From Linyphia triangularis (Eukaryota; Arthropoda; Arachnida; Araneae; Linyphiidae): a stretch of DNA of 64,000 bases. Each line of letters starts with the position of its first letter. The first letter of the stretch is position 1. Where the stretch lies: contig OZ021724.1 in the NCBI GenBank assembly GCA_963978545.1, forward strand, positions 33,746,433 to 33,810,432, in the 5' to 3' direction. The position numbers and the translations under genes were made by a program. This document shows positions 12,872 to 25,485 of the stretch, piece by piece. The notes under the pieces were generated by a model that saw only the letters and a program-made list of their open reading frames with translations, made no database searches and was not told the origin of the DNA.

Positions 12872-14778
12872 CTGAAAATAAATAGGTTCGTTTGTACAAC
12901 AAAGAAGTGAAATATGATAAATGCAAGTGAAAATTTCACACTTATACGAGAATTAATCAGGGATGGGCGTATGACTGTTAATTTCACTGAGAATATAATA
13001 ACTATATGAATAATTTCTTATGTTTTTATTTTTGGTATGAAAAAATTAAATAAATTATTTTAAAAAGGATAAAGCAAATGTTTTTCAACTTTCTTTAATC
13101 CTTACTTGAAATTTTATGTTCAAGCTATTTACGTTTTAAAAATTATATTTCCTAATGATGAAAGGTGTCAAAACTACAGGAATGTTGAGCAAAGATTACA
13201 AAGCTAATGAAATATAAAAATTCTAGACATAAGTTCATGCAATATTCCAATGGACTATAAAATACATGACTGATTTTAAATTAATTGATTTTATACAAAT
13301 TTAAAAAAATTGCAAACAGAGACATCAAGTTGTCCGGAAACTCATGACAAGTGTAGTTTCATTACATATTAGGATTAACACCGATATGAAAGCTACTGCT
13401 CTTTTAGTGCGAAATTCTAATGATCACTATACACCAGTTTGAACTCAAAGCTTTTATTAAAATACAACCTCAGTGTTTGTACGGTTGGGCTCTGGCTATT
13501 TGACCGATATGGGGACAACTTGAAGACATCTGGTAAGTATTTTTTTAAACCTCTTTGCAACAGTACCTCCAATATGGTTAGAATTACATTTGTAGGGTAA
13601 ATAGAGAATAAATGACCAATCAAACAATAAATTTGCGTACTCTTTTTTTCCAAAACAAATTGTTTTTACGACTATATCGACTTTCAATAAACTGAGAATC
13701 GAGCATGTGTGTTAGAGCAGCATTGTTTCATCAAAACTGAGCATGCGCATAATGTAGTTGCCATTGGAAATTATTAATTAGTAATTGCTAAAAAAGTACT
13801 CAAACGTTTCTGAAGGGTGCTCTAAACATATCGGTGCTTTTTAAAGTGCTCTAAACATACCGACTACCCAAATAATTTTCGTAGAAATTCGTTCAAGACA
13901 TAAAAAGTTGGAAAACAAATATCTTTAACACAGAGTTCTCTCCCCTTGAGCATCGCTCATCGAGGACTGTTTCGCCTCTGTTTCTTACAAAAAAAGGATA
14001 ATGTTACATTTATCGAAAAACATATCGACAACCTCGTCGTTTTGGTAGGTTTTTTTTTGCTATTATAATAATTATCGCCAAAAATATCACCAAATTTCAA
14101 TAAGGGGCCATTTTTTTTTAAAGAATGAAAATATGAAAATTAAAATGGTAACTTACAGAAGTCTATCATAACATACTTAAATGCAGTGACTAGTATTCAG
14201 AGCAATCGAAAGTTGTGAGATGTTCCACAACCCAAGTTCTTGCAGTCATTAATAAAAATGTATTCTTATAAATTTACTATGCTATTCTCTTAGCCTTCCC
14301 TAGTTTTCTCCGTATGTATAATTTCTCTGAAAAACAATAACACAACTGGAAGTAGATAAGAATAGAAAGGGTACTGAGATATTTCTGTTGCAATCGCTGC
14401 AGATTGTCGCACAGAGTCGCACAATTTGTTGATTTGCATTAATCAACTTGTTCGAACATCACTTTCAGCAATAGGAAACATTAAAAAAGTTAATAGTGCG
14501 TAATAAGACTTAACGCTGCAACAGACAGGGAGAGTTTTAAAAAAGCTTGTAAAAAAAAAAAGCAAAAAGAATATTCCATAAAATATTTTACAAAAGATGA
14601 AAACGTCTACCATACAATCGTCAAATGGCCAAAGATATTTGAGTATTGGTAACAAAGCATATATATTTAGTTTATGGTGATAAATGTGTGTTTTTATTTA
14701 TATTAAACATATTTTAATCAACTTTCGTATACTAAATTTTCTAGAACAGTTCGACCTTAAATGAAGTTACAGAGTGAT

Positions 14779-14816
<38 letters not shown>

Positions 14817-15810
14817 ATGTTACATCAAATTTTAACGTTTATTGTAGAAATGGAAATTACCTTCAAAACTGCTACAATAAACTCATAAAAGCAAGGTAAC
14901 CATTTTCAAGATCACCAAAAGATTGTTCAACATACTATTTGATTCATCCCATAAAAATATCCTATGAGACTGTTGTTCTGGAAAATATTACCTCTTTCCA
15001 TTGTTGGGTGAAAATGTCAAAAATTTGACATGATTTCATTTAATAACTAGGGGTGTAGAGCATTTTACAACTTTACACTATAATACTGATAACTGGATTT
15101 GAATTTGATAACAATTAGTGTAATTTACTGTTTTTATTTTCATATTTTTATTAATTAAAAAAAAAAAAAATTGACGATAACTATTACTTTGGGGGGGGGG
15201 GGGGGGGAGCAAGAAAAAAAAGAGAAAAAAAACCTCCCCCAAAACTACGATATTGGCATGTTTTTTTCCGATACTAATTACATTATCCTTTCTTGTAAGT
15301 GAAACAAAAGATAAACAATCGTTGATAGGCAACGCTTAAGGGAAGCAAACTCAGTGTTAAAGATATTCGTTTTTAAAAATTTTACGTCTTTATCGAATTA
15401 GGAGGTGGGGATGTTTAAAACACCTTAAAAGGTCAAAACCTTTGTCAAAATCGTTTGACCAGTTTCTTAGCAATTACTGAAAAACAAATTTTTTTCAATG
15501 GAAGCTACCTTAAGTGCATCTTAGTGACAGGTCCCATTGTCACCGCTAACACACAAAATTTGAAGGTAGGTTAATCCGTTCGGGTGTTATGCTATTTTAC
15601 ATGGGTGGTTGAAAGTAAAAAAAGATTCAATTTTTAGAAACCTCTATAACTCACCAGTATGCGATAAATTCCTCAAGAAATCCAAACCGGAGATGGGAAT
15701 AGGAGGTTCAACGTTTCTGCAAGACCATACGACAGCAGCATTCTCATAATCCGTCCATAACACATAATTTGTACTTTGGGTAGGCAAAGCTAGAATAACA
15801 AATACAATAA

Positions 15811-15889
<79 letters not shown>

Positions 15890-18800
15890 TCTTTTAAATT
15901 TCTGGATAACCTTATAATGCATCTATAGCAGCGTTAGCCAAAACGCGGCCCGCAACAGATTTTTCTACGGCCCACCGGCCACACAGAAAATCAAGCTTCA
16001 TGGTATGGATTTTTCTTTTTACATAATTTTAATTTGTCCAAAATAGTATGTGTTAACTATGCAGAACAGAGTTTTTCACAATGTGCTCGAAGAAACTATA
16101 TAAAGAAGCTTTCGGCAAGAATTAACTTTCATCAAGAATAAATGAATAAATACAGGAACAACTTAACTGAATCTTATTTAGACGATTTATTAAGATTGGC
16201 TGTAACAAAAACTGCGACAAATAGTGAACTTTTCATAAAATAAACTGAACAATTTCGACCGTCATCATCTCACAATTGATATCGACGAACATGATAATCT
16301 GGAAGTACAATTTAAATATTTTTATTAAAAGTTTTTTTAACTCGTATTGTCACGTTGAAACGAAAGATTCACTTCTGTTTTAGACTTTGATTTATGAGTA
16401 ATATTTATTTTTTTATTTTTTCAATTATTTGAAAAGAAAAAAAAATCAATTATCATCAATTGTATTTTTTATTAAGATAGAAAATTGTAAATAATTTTTT
16501 TTCAGTTCACAGAAATGCTATATAAAGTTGTATCAATAATAATTAAAGATACATATATTGGTGTATCCGACCCGCGAAAAAATCCAACATAAGTCATACG
16601 GCCGGCTTTTAAAAGTTGGTGGCGAACGCTGATCTATAGGAAGAATGTAAATCTTAAAAGCAGCTGAGAATGAATAGTAAAGACAGTTATTGCATTCGTA
16701 ATAATAATAAATTTGTGGCTAATTATTTTATGACTATTATCTTTCGACGGCACAGGTGGTGTAGTAGCGCCTTTTACTAAATAACATCTTGACTCCAGTT
16801 GATCCCCAGAATAAGGTAAATCCGAAACCTTCCCTCATAATTGATTGCAAAGGGAGAGGGATATTTAGGGCGATATCATGGTCACTGATTTTTTTGTAAC
16901 TTGAATGATGTATACATTCTACTAATGACACAAAATTAGAACTCAAGAGCTAATTCAACATAAACCTCCACCGATTGATTCATACAGGGCCTATTCTAAC
17001 GGGCAGTCGTGGCTCATTTGGGCAGTCATAAATTGAAAATGGGCAGTCGTAAATCTAAAATTGGGCAGTAGTAAAAAGTAAAGGAAAAAACACTGCAAGC
17101 CAATAATTTTTTCCTTTCTTCCCCTCCCTTTATTTTCCGTATTCTTTGTTTTCTTTTATCAACTTATTAAAGCTTCAGAGATGCCAGTTCAAAATGTACA
17201 GCCGATTGCGAGCTATGAGCATTATCTCCTTAATTCCTTATTATCAGAAGAAAAACATTGGGATGAAATTGTTTTTCCAATAATGGGAGTTACTCAAGAA
17301 ACGCATTAAAAATATGACACAGTTGAAATTGGTTCGAAATATCTCAAATTATGGTCCTACCAACTTTCATTCCTATTCTTCGAACTCAAAGGATACATTA
17401 AATCAGGCAAATACACTCTTACTTATAAATATAGATTTGGTGACATTACATTATCAAGCCCAACATTCAAATATTTTTTCAAACTTTTACTTTGAATGTG
17501 TTTTCTTTAAGTTCTTTTTCTTAAAAAGTGAAGAAAAATTCCTTTTGCGTGTGCGCATTTTATTTTAATTCAGAAAATTATTATTAATCTGCAAGTAATT
17601 CTTTTTCCAATTTGATGACAAATGCTTTTTATTATTATTTTTAAATAATATTCTTTTCTTGCTAATATGCATGAGGACTTTTTCATTCGATTTTATATTT
17701 CCTTTGATTGTTCATTTAACGACGTTTTATTTCATTGGGATCTTTTTTAGCCTTGTAGCTTAGTAAGGCCATCATAGCATGCATATGTGTATAGTAAAGA
17801 GTTCAAAGATTCATAGTTCAGACCAATTTAACACACAAACTTCAAGATAAGATAGTTTTGGCACACAAAAAGAATTAATTTTAAGAAAATCTTGCGACAA
17901 GAAAAGAGTGTGACAAAATTGTTTGCATTACTACAGGACAAGGACAAGGTGGAGGTCTTTTACAGAACATTATCTTCCAACTTCCTCAATAAATCTAGTG
18001 TCTCTCGATCCTGCTCCCCATATTTCCGGTCAACACTCCACCCCCAGGAATGTGGTTTGAAGGGGACTTTTTTTTACTTATCTTTACGCTATATTTTTAG
18101 AGGGCCAGTGACTTGACAACAGTTTATTCTAAGGAACGAAACAGTTTAATTGTGTGCTTTCAGCAGCAATGGCGACTGGTAATCTTTTATAATGTTTTTT
18201 TTTCATAATAAAATAATCTAATTCCACAACTGCGTACGATTGACTCTTGAAACGTCACAATGAAAAGGTGTGTAACATTTTAAAATAAATATGAAATATA
18301 TAGCAGGATACAAGATTAACGTATTAAAAATCAATTTATTGTTATATTCAAAGATAAATTATCAGTAGATATGGTATTTAGTTATTAAGCTGAAAGTTTG
18401 TTATTTAAGCCACAGCTGAATTAACAAATCTAATTCTACGAACTAGAGGGCCACCTAATGGCTGTGAGGTTAGTACTCTGATATCGCATGCCAAAGGTAC
18501 CGGGTTCGAATCCTGGATTATGAATGGATGAACGTTGTGGATCGGAAACTAGGTCACATCAGGATTAGCCGTTATTGTTCAAAAAATAGTTCATTGAGCG
18601 TACAAATTAACCAACTGTGAAACTAGAGATTTATTAATAGAAATGAAGCGTAATTTTTACCATTTTAACACATCCATTTTAGTGGAGATACAAGTCCACA
18701 ACATGGATATTTTGAGTTCTTTTTAAGAAAAATAATCGCATTTACAAATACTTAAAAAAATAGTTTTAAATTTGTAATAGCTTTTTTGAAATATAAAGCA

Positions 18801-20055
18801 TATACTTGACATCTTGATGAGTAAATCTTTAACATTAATTAATTGTGGAATATAACTCTTTAAACTTGGGAATCAAGTATTGGGAAAAGCTTATAAGTAA
18901 GAAAATGCGTCAAGAATAAACTTTTTGGTCAATTTTTAATAAATCACACATAGGGACCTCTAATCCTAAACAATCCAATTGGACTTCAAAAAATCAAAGT
19001 CTAGATTAATGAAGGTGATTTGATTCACAATACCTAAATGTAGTATGCATTTAGTTAATTTCACAGACACTTACTCTGGCTCTATAAAATACTTACCGAC
19101 TGGTATTTTGACTGATTAAGGAGGTATGTTAAAAATTAGAAAGAAGAAGAAAAAAAAAAAAAATAAGGAAAAAAAAAAACGTAAATGCCTTTTTTCCTTC
19201 AACCAATAGCCCTTCTATTTTCTACCCGATAAAATGTTTTAGAGAGGATGACTCAATGTACTTATTCGTTAATTGTAAACCATTTAATATACATTTATGA
19301 TATTTTTTAAACAAGTGTTTTGTCAATTGCCGGATAAGAAAAAATCTTTTACACTTTCGACGGATTATTACATTCTTAACACGAGAGAAACCTTTTCTGA
19401 CAAGACAGGGGTTTAGTCACTTGGTGAATACTTCAATGGTTAGCTATTACTAAATTCAAAACATAACCTATTTATATCACTGGTGACTTTATTAGACTAT
19501 TTATTTTTAAGGAAGAGGGGATATGGGGGGGGGGGGGAAGAGGATGGAATTTCGTATTGGGCAGTCGTAAATTTTGCTTAGAATAGGCCTTGGATTCATA
19601 GCTATACAAAAGCAGTGTTAGTATACCAGTGGAGGAGAAATTTATTTTCCTCTATACAGATGGAGCAAAATCAGTACTCACAAACCAATTCAGTACAAGC
19701 CTTCATCAAAATTAGTATAGATTTGCAAAAGAGCAATGGGTAATTTTTGCAAAAGCTATGAGCCGTTGCCAGTAATGATAATTTATGCACTAATAAATGA
19801 CCGAAATCGACAGTAAAAAGCCCGACACCAAATGAAGTATATATAGACAAAATAAATAAGTCAAATGCAAAACTGAATGTAGGTTGCTATTGAAATTTGT
19901 TACGGAAAATCAGTTGTTTTGGAAATAAAATATTTTTCAATGTGACTGGTTTCCAGATAACACAGCAATATTGGTCAATGTCGGAAACATGTGTTGTGAA
20001 GGATTGGTTAATTCTGGCTGAAGCTCGGGCATCGTTCCAAAAGACACGATTTTTT

Positions 20056-20088
<33 letters not shown>

Positions 20089-21743
20089 AAAAGTCTCACA
20101 AAACATACTTTTTGCCCCCAATCCTTTCTTATAAATAAAATATTTCAATTGGGTGCGATTGGTCAATTACGGGATCCAATGGCCGACTTTCAACATTCCA
20201 CTTCGGGAGTGGCCTATGTTAGCCAATATTGGATAAAGTTGTTATACTACTGAAATTGAACTGCTTCGTTAAAATCGTATTACCTTGACAATGGAAAAGT
20301 TTAGTTAGTTGTAAATTCATTTAAAATTTGAATCTAGGATAAAAATGATACTAAATTAGATGTACTAAAAGCGCAAATTACAATAATTTCTCTAAAATTA
20401 GAGTCATACCGAGCTAGTTAATTTTATGATTTAGTTATAGTGGTTTGATTTTATTGTCTATTTTCAGTTTCTTATCATGATTTATTTTTTTATCTGCTCC
20501 TTTGTAATGAAATGCTTGAACATCAATGAAAAGGAAATGAATAAAACAATATTTAATAAGAAACAATGGCAGACCAGATAAAAATAGCCTTTGAATACTT
20601 TTTCTGGCTACAAATGCCCTTTTTTTACATTTGCATTTGGTAAATTATAAAACTTTTACAGCTGAATAGATTGAATATAAACAGCATTTTATACAACACA
20701 TTAGGTATAGAATATTCGTTTCATCTGAATATACAATCGTTAGATGATAATAATTATTTGAGCATTGGGTTTGAAGGTGAAGTAGTTATGCATCGTAGTA
20801 GAGGAAAAGTTGTGGTTCCAGAGTATTACAGTGACATGTGCTGTTAAAATTCTTGATTAAAAAAAATACTCGGAACTCAGAAACACGTCAGATTTTGTCA
20901 ACTCATTGGAAAATTTTCCGTGTATGGAGTTATGTATTTAATTTTTTCTTGGACATTTGCATCACACTCACAAAAAAAAAGTCACAACGTATTTTATCTA
21001 TCATCAATAAAAATTTATGTATAATAAATAGGTTACTATAAATTATTTCCGAGCAAAACTGTGCTACATCAAATAAAGAATATACTTACACCCTTCACCT
21101 CTCAGGATAATACGTGCAGGACTATTGGGAGTAAAAGTAGCAACTGCAGACATAGCCCTTCTAACACTGTAGGTAAGTAAAAAAAAGGGACATAAATATG
21201 TTTTATTTTAGTTAGTCCCAAATATACAAAGACATTTTTTCCTACCGTTAACAAAAATAAAATAATTATCTGTCCGTCATATTTTACTGTTTCATCTAAA
21301 GCTATTTTTCCTAATCCAATGAAATTTTTTTTATAAAATACAGTTAGGTATTTTCTTTATAAAATAAACTTTAAAAGCAACAAAAATTTATGAAATTATG
21401 AACAGATTTTTTTTATGTAAATTCCAAGTATAAAAGTATCGATAAATGAGAAAACTTTTATTCTACGATTACATCAAAGTAAATTTTTGTTTAGAGACAA
21501 ACTACAATAAGTTTTCTAAAAAAGTTAACCATTTTTTAACTTGTGGTTGAAGCTATGCATCAATAGTTAAAGCGTATAAAACATTTTGATGTTTTGAGTT
21601 ATTGATGCATAAAACTGTTAATTTATTACATATTTTACGCAGATTGGTTGCAAGGGCAACATTGTTGCATAAGCGCTTTCTTATACAATGAATATGTTAT
21701 TAATTATCAATTTGAAAAACTGGTAAAATATCAAATTATGATT

Positions 21744-21777
<34 letters not shown>

Positions 21778-23820
21778 ATCACACATTGACAGAAAAAGAG
21801 TTTAACAAAATGACGGTTAAGAGATCCATAAGAAATTATATTTGTATTAACTGAAATTCGATCCTCTTTATAATTATTTCTTATGTCAGGAACGACGACA
21901 TCGAAAATTTGTATCTGTATTATTACTATGTTACACAAACGGTACATTATTTCACACAATTTTGTAAATTGTTACCACATCGCAATCAATCGTTTTACAG
22001 ATACATCTTATTTATAATCAAAGGATAACAAATCTAGAGACATTATAAGGTACATTTAATGTAACTACGATGAAAAAGTATCTTTTCTAAGTGATATGGC
22101 TCTCTCCATCCTTTTTTTAAAAAAACTCACAATCCTCCAAATATTTTGAGGTAAACTGTTCTCCTAGTGCCTCAAATAATAGAATATTATCAATGCGAAC
22201 AGCCACGATTTCATTTGGAAAATAATGGATTATTTGGAAATTTGTGTAATACTCACACGGCTTGCCCAACAGTCTCTACTCTAACTCTTCCGCTCTCTTC
22301 TCTGTAATCTACAGTTATGCATCTCCATCCAACTTCTGCCATTACAAAAGTTCGTTCAACCTCGTACCATCGGCCCATAAACTGAAAAGTAAAGAAAACA
22401 TCTGTAATGTCTGTTCTCCAAAAATAAGCATTCACAAAGCTAAATTCTATAATATTTCCCAACTTTCCAATACAATTTGTAGTTGTAATAAAGTTGAAAC
22501 TCAAATTATTAGAGTAAAATTATTATTTTATAAAAAGGGAATGAAAAAAAAAAAAATATTGAAAGCAACAGCAAAACTATAATCAGACTTTTTATACATG
22601 ATAGATGGCTAACTATATGACTTGAAGTTGCTCTGTCTATAGCAGCGTTCGGCACTAACTTTTAGAATCGGGCCGTATGTCTTATGTTGTAGCTTTTCTC
22701 GGTCCGGATACACTAATATATGTATCTTTAATTATTATCGATTTAACAATACATAGCATTTCTGAAAACTGACGAAAAATACTGATTTTTTTTTAATTTT
22801 ATCAAAATTAATATCTATATTTGATTCTTCTTTTTCAAATAATTAAAATATAATAATTTTCATTATTAGGAAATTAAAGTCTAAAAATGAAGTGAATATT
22901 TTGTTCCCAAAGTAACCATGGGACTTGATTTAACTTTTAATAAAAGTATTTAAACCGTACTTCCAGATAACTCTGTTTTAGTCAATTGTGAGACGATGGA
23001 GGTTGAAATCGTTCAGCTTATTTTATGATAAAGTCGATGTCTGTCGCAGTAATTGTTGCCTTAATAAATTGTCCAAATGAGATTCAGTTAAGTTATTCCT
23101 GTATTTATTCTTGATGGCAATCATCTTGCTGAAAGCTTCTGCATATAGTCTTCGGGCACGTAGTCGAGAACTTTGTTTTACATAATTAACACAAACTTAG
23201 ACAAATTGCAATTAGGTAAAAAAAAAGTCTATACCTTAAATTCAAATCTCCACATTAACTTGAATTTATAGCCTCGTACGTATTAGATGTGTTACAATTT
23301 TAAAATAAATAGTTTTTAATAAAAATTAGATGAACTTAAAGTGATTAAAAATATGAGTAAATATTTCTGTAGAATTTTTTCTTGTCGTTTTGTACATAAC
23401 AACTTTTACAAATTTATATATATACAAATTCTTTCAATGATCATGATCATGCTTGTTAAGGATTTTGTTTGAGATTTTGAAACCTCTGACGTATTTTTGC
23501 AACTTTTGTAGTATATTATAGTAGTTGATTTATGGGGCTGGAGGTATAATTTAGGCAAGTGGTTTCATTCATTGTAGTCACTTGGAGTCGTTTACGAAAA
23601 TTGCTATGTTCGGAGAATCAAATTGATAGAATTTTTTAAAATTCAAACAACTTGTTATTTTCGAAAGAGCGACTTTTACAATAAAATAAGAATGCTTGAA
23701 AATTCTACATTTAAATAAGAATCTCTCCAATACAATTACGGAAATTTAAAGCTTTCAATTTGACAAAAGACTGATTTAAATTTTACGGTTTAATAATTTA
23801 AGTTAATAAGAAGAATTATA

Positions 23821-23858
<38 letters not shown>

Positions 23859-24007
23859 ATACTCACGTCATTTGCGGAAAAGTTTTGTTGCATTGGTGGA
23901 TTGGGGCATGCGCCAAGCAATAAAGTTTGAGCTTGAACATCGCAAACAAGCGACAGCAAGAAGGTTGCGACTAAGACCACAAAACAAGAGTTCGGATACC
24001 CTCCCAT
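12720..24007 (-). CDS. Lipocalin 2 (apolipoprotein D-like), complete, five exons
   Basis: Predicted secreted lipocalin of 209 residues. Exons in transcript order: 23867-24007, 22257-22381, 21090-21166, 15655-15789, 12720-12871. Phases are 0, 2, 1, 1 and all junctions are GT/AG. Residues 1-26 form a signal peptide (FVVLVATFLLSLV core, ending in VQA). The mature start has GACPNPPMQQNFSAND, typical of ApoD. Exon 2 opens with FMGRWYEVE (G-x-W). The four conserved Cys (GAC, WRC, WSC, DSC) fit the two family disulfides. LWILSRK begins the C-terminal helix, and an eight-residue tail follows the last Cys. Sequons NFS and NLS may be glycosylated. Introns hold a dispersed repeat (intron 4), two hAT elements with a nested SINE (intron 3) and a truncated hAT copy (intron 1). 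TATATAAA lies 45 bp upstream of ATG. The start is fixed by the signal peptide. Confidence 0.92.
15045..15614 (+). repeat. Dispersed repeat family A, truncated copy
   Basis: Starts with AACTAGGGGTGTAGAGCA and shares internal blocks (CTTGTAAGTGAAAC, GGGGATGTTTAAAACACCTT, CAATGGAAGCTACCTTA) with copies at 31372, 56478 and 57392. The 3' end of the family is missing. It lies in lipocalin 2 intron 4. No inverted ends or coding frame are seen. Confidence 0.7.
15655..15789 (-). CDS. Lipocalin 2 exon 4
   Basis: Acceptor TTCTAG, donor GTGAGT, phase 1 on both sides. Encodes NYVLWTDYENAAVVWSC, equivalent to the DTDY...YSC strand of lipocalin 1, then a longer Pro/Ile-rich loop than lipocalin 1 has. Confidence 0.9.
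15815..15886 (+). repeat. (AT)n microsatellite
   Basis: About 70 bp of AT units, 26 bp upstream (transcript sense) of the acceptor of lipocalin 2 exon 4. Confidence 0.95.
15929..16631. mobile_element. hAT-type deletion derivative (703 bp)
   Basis: Ends CAGCGTTAGCCA and GGCGAACGCTG are inverted, and the 8-bp duplication ATCTATAG is exact at 15921-15928 and 16632-16639. The interior has a short decayed stretch (DDLLRLAVTKT-like) that could be the C-terminal dimerisation end of a hAT transposase. Too short to be autonomous. A related copy in opposite orientation lies at 22643-23226 in the same gene. Confidence 0.9.
16985..19592. mobile_element. hAT-type element (2.6 kb) in lipocalin 2 intron 3
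   Basis: Ends CAGGGCCTATTCTAA and TTAGAATAGGCCTTG are inverted with one mismatch. The 8-bp duplication GATTCATA is exact at 16977-16984 and 19593-19600. A GGGCAGTCGTAAAT-like subterminal motif repeats inside both ends. No intact transposase frame is seen; a SINE is inserted at 18448-18622. Confidence 0.85.
18448..18622 (+). repeat. tRNA-headed SINE nested in the hAT element
   Basis: A-box-like GTGAGGTTAGTACTCTG and B box GGTTCGAATCC (18503-18513) form a tRNA-like pol III promoter. The body ends in a GTACAAATTAACCAAC segment also present in the SINE copies at 38825 and 39668. It is not a functional tRNA gene: the body is that of the repeat family. Confidence 0.75.
21090..21166 (-). CDS. Lipocalin 2 exon 3
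   Basis: Acceptor CTACAG, donor GTAAGT. Phase 2 entry, phase 1 exit. Encodes 25 whole codons (SAVATFTPNSPARIILRG) matching the short strand exon of the other two genes. Confidence 0.85.
22257..22381 (-). CDS. Lipocalin 2 exon 2
   Basis: Acceptor TTTTCAG, donor GTGAGT. Phase 0 entry, phase 2 exit. Begins FMGRWYEVERTF and carries the second conserved Cys. Confidence 0.92.
22643..23226. mobile_element. Truncated hAT copy in lipocalin 2 intron 1
   Basis: Begins CAGCGTTCGGCACTAACTTT and matches the right part of the 15929-16631 element in inverse orientation (shared GGCCGTATG, CGGATACACTAATATA and the GTTAACACA-like block). The other terminus is missing. It is flanked by GTCTATAG on the left and a near match GTCTATAC at about 23227, so the end may have been lost after insertion. 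Confidence 0.7.
23822..23855 (+). repeat. Poly(A) run next to a splice donor
   Basis: 34 A residues (poly(T) in the lipocalin 2 sense strand), just inside intron 1 after the exon 1 donor. Confidence 0.95.
23867..24007 (-). CDS. Lipocalin 2 exon 1 (signal peptide)
   Basis: ATG to donor GTGAGT, 47 codons, phase 0 exit. Encodes the signal peptide and the ApoD-type N-terminal Cys-Pro and Asn-Phe-Ser motif. A 30-odd base poly(T) run in the sense strand begins within about 15 bp of the donor. Confidence 0.92.
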
Positions 24008-24051
24008 GATCTTAGGCGTTTCGAATAAATCGCTCCCGGATTCGGATCTAG

Positions 24052-24059
24052 TTTATATA
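24052..24059 (-). promoter_or_regulatory. TATA box of lipocalin 2
   Basis: TATATAAA on the minus strand, about 45 bp upstream of the ATG. Spacing allows a transcription start about 15-20 bp before the ATG. The flank 24060-24290 is clearly more GC-rich than its surroundings and fits a proximal promoter. Confidence 0.6.
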
Positions 24060-24994
24060 CCCAGGAAGTGTCGATAGCCTTAAGCGAACTTGTGACCGAA
24101 TTTCCGGAATCTCAGGGGTCACTTGCAAGAACCTCTTTTAAGTCAGACCGATGGCTTCACGATATCGAGGGCCATCTGACCTATACAATTTTCTGGGCAA
24201 TTAAACATATGCATAAAGTAGCGGTGCGATTTACTCAAAATGTCGAAAGTTTCAGCCCAGAGTTTCCGCATATATATTCAGAGGTATGTTAATATATCGA
24301 CGTATCTTTGGAGCTGATGAATATTACAGGTTCAATGACATTCATGGTAGTAGGTATTTTATTTTGGAATAAAATAATTTTGCTTATAAGTTTTGCTTAG
24401 GATGCTATAAGTGTAACATAGTGTTGTATACTTTACAGTAATTAACCTCGCCTACAAAATGGAGTGTGCCAATCCACCAATATTTATACTTGTGATAAAA
24501 TACTACTCAGCTTTTTAAAAATAAATTTATTAGTTATTTATTGAGGAGAGTTGAGATGAATAGAATTTTTAATTATTATTATTTTATTGAACAATAATAT
24601 AGCATTTGAATTTTGAATACATTGAAGAATTTATTTACAAGTTCTTTATAATCAATTTAATTTTTTGTATAGTTATTTAATTTTCGTGATACTCTAAATT
24701 TATTTCATCTAACACCGATATGGGGCTGAATGTAACAATCGAGGTGAGTAATAAAGCAAAGTTTAAAGAAGAGATAGAATTGAAATATTGATCAAACTCC
24801 ATTGATAAAATTATAAAAATTTAGTTTTATGCATAAATTTTAGAATGTTACAATCATTTTAATCCGAAGCATATACTTCAAATTCAAAACAGTTATTATT
24901 TTCACTCCCGAAAAACATATTAAGAAGAAATAGGACTAACGACCACGATTCATAAAAAAAATCAAAAAGTATTATCATCTATTGTTAAGGAATT
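24060..24994. other. Proximal promoter region and AT-rich intergenic DNA
   Basis: The first 230 bp is GC-richer and contains several TGACC/GGTCA half-sites. A 74-codon plus-strand frame (24068-24292) has no recognisable motif and I do not call it a gene. The rest is AT-rich with nothing I can identify. Confidence 0.4.
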
Positions 24995-24999
24995 CATAT

Positions 25000-25452
25000 T
25001 GTTGCACAGATTGTCTGTATATAGTGTAAATAGTGACGTATTATTTTAAAATTCTATTGTAATTTATTTTTATCTTATTTTTTTTTTTTATTAACAGCGA
25101 TTATACAGGTTAGGAAAAGGTGGCAACACCTAAAGCAATCGAGAAAATTCGAGACGTTTCTTTTCCGACGAATTGGTTGGAAATTTCGGGAATATTCTCT
25201 CGCGCCAAGTGTTTAATGACCGTAGTTCGGGAAATTTTCAGATTGACTTCGGACTTAGTTGAAAGCTGATCGCTTTGTTTACCTATTGGAGTGAGCTTGT
25301 ATAATCGCTGAATTCGAAGTTATTTTTGTTGAAGCTTGAGAGTAATTAAACTGTTGCCTGTGAATAAATTTTGTGAGTTTTCTGAAGAGAGAATAAATAT
25401 TTTTATACCGTGAAAACTGTGCCATCATTGCCTCAGTGGAAAAATTCGTAAC
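25000..25452 (+). repeat. 5' LTR
   Basis: Starts TGTTGCACAG and ends TTCGTAAC. Nearly identical to the 3' LTR apart from a few changes and a 12-bp tandem duplication present only in the 3' copy. Contains an AATAAA near 25390. Confidence 0.92.
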
Positions 25453-25454
25453 AG

Positions 25455-25471
25455 TGGTGTCAGAAGTGGGG
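25455..25471 (+). other. Primer-binding site
   Basis: TGGTGTCAGAAGTGGGG starts two bases after the 5' LTR, the expected place for a tRNA primer site. Confidence 0.75.
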
Positions 25472-25485
25472 TCTCGTAATTTTGA

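Noticed and set aside
18503..18513. Possible tRNA gene around the B box
   Set aside because: The same head occurs with a shared non-tRNA body in other copies, so it is a SINE; the cloverleaf is not maintained.
24068..24292. 74-codon plus-strand frame upstream of lipocalin 2
   Set aside because: No motif or signal peptide; it covers the probable promoter of a minus-strand gene.
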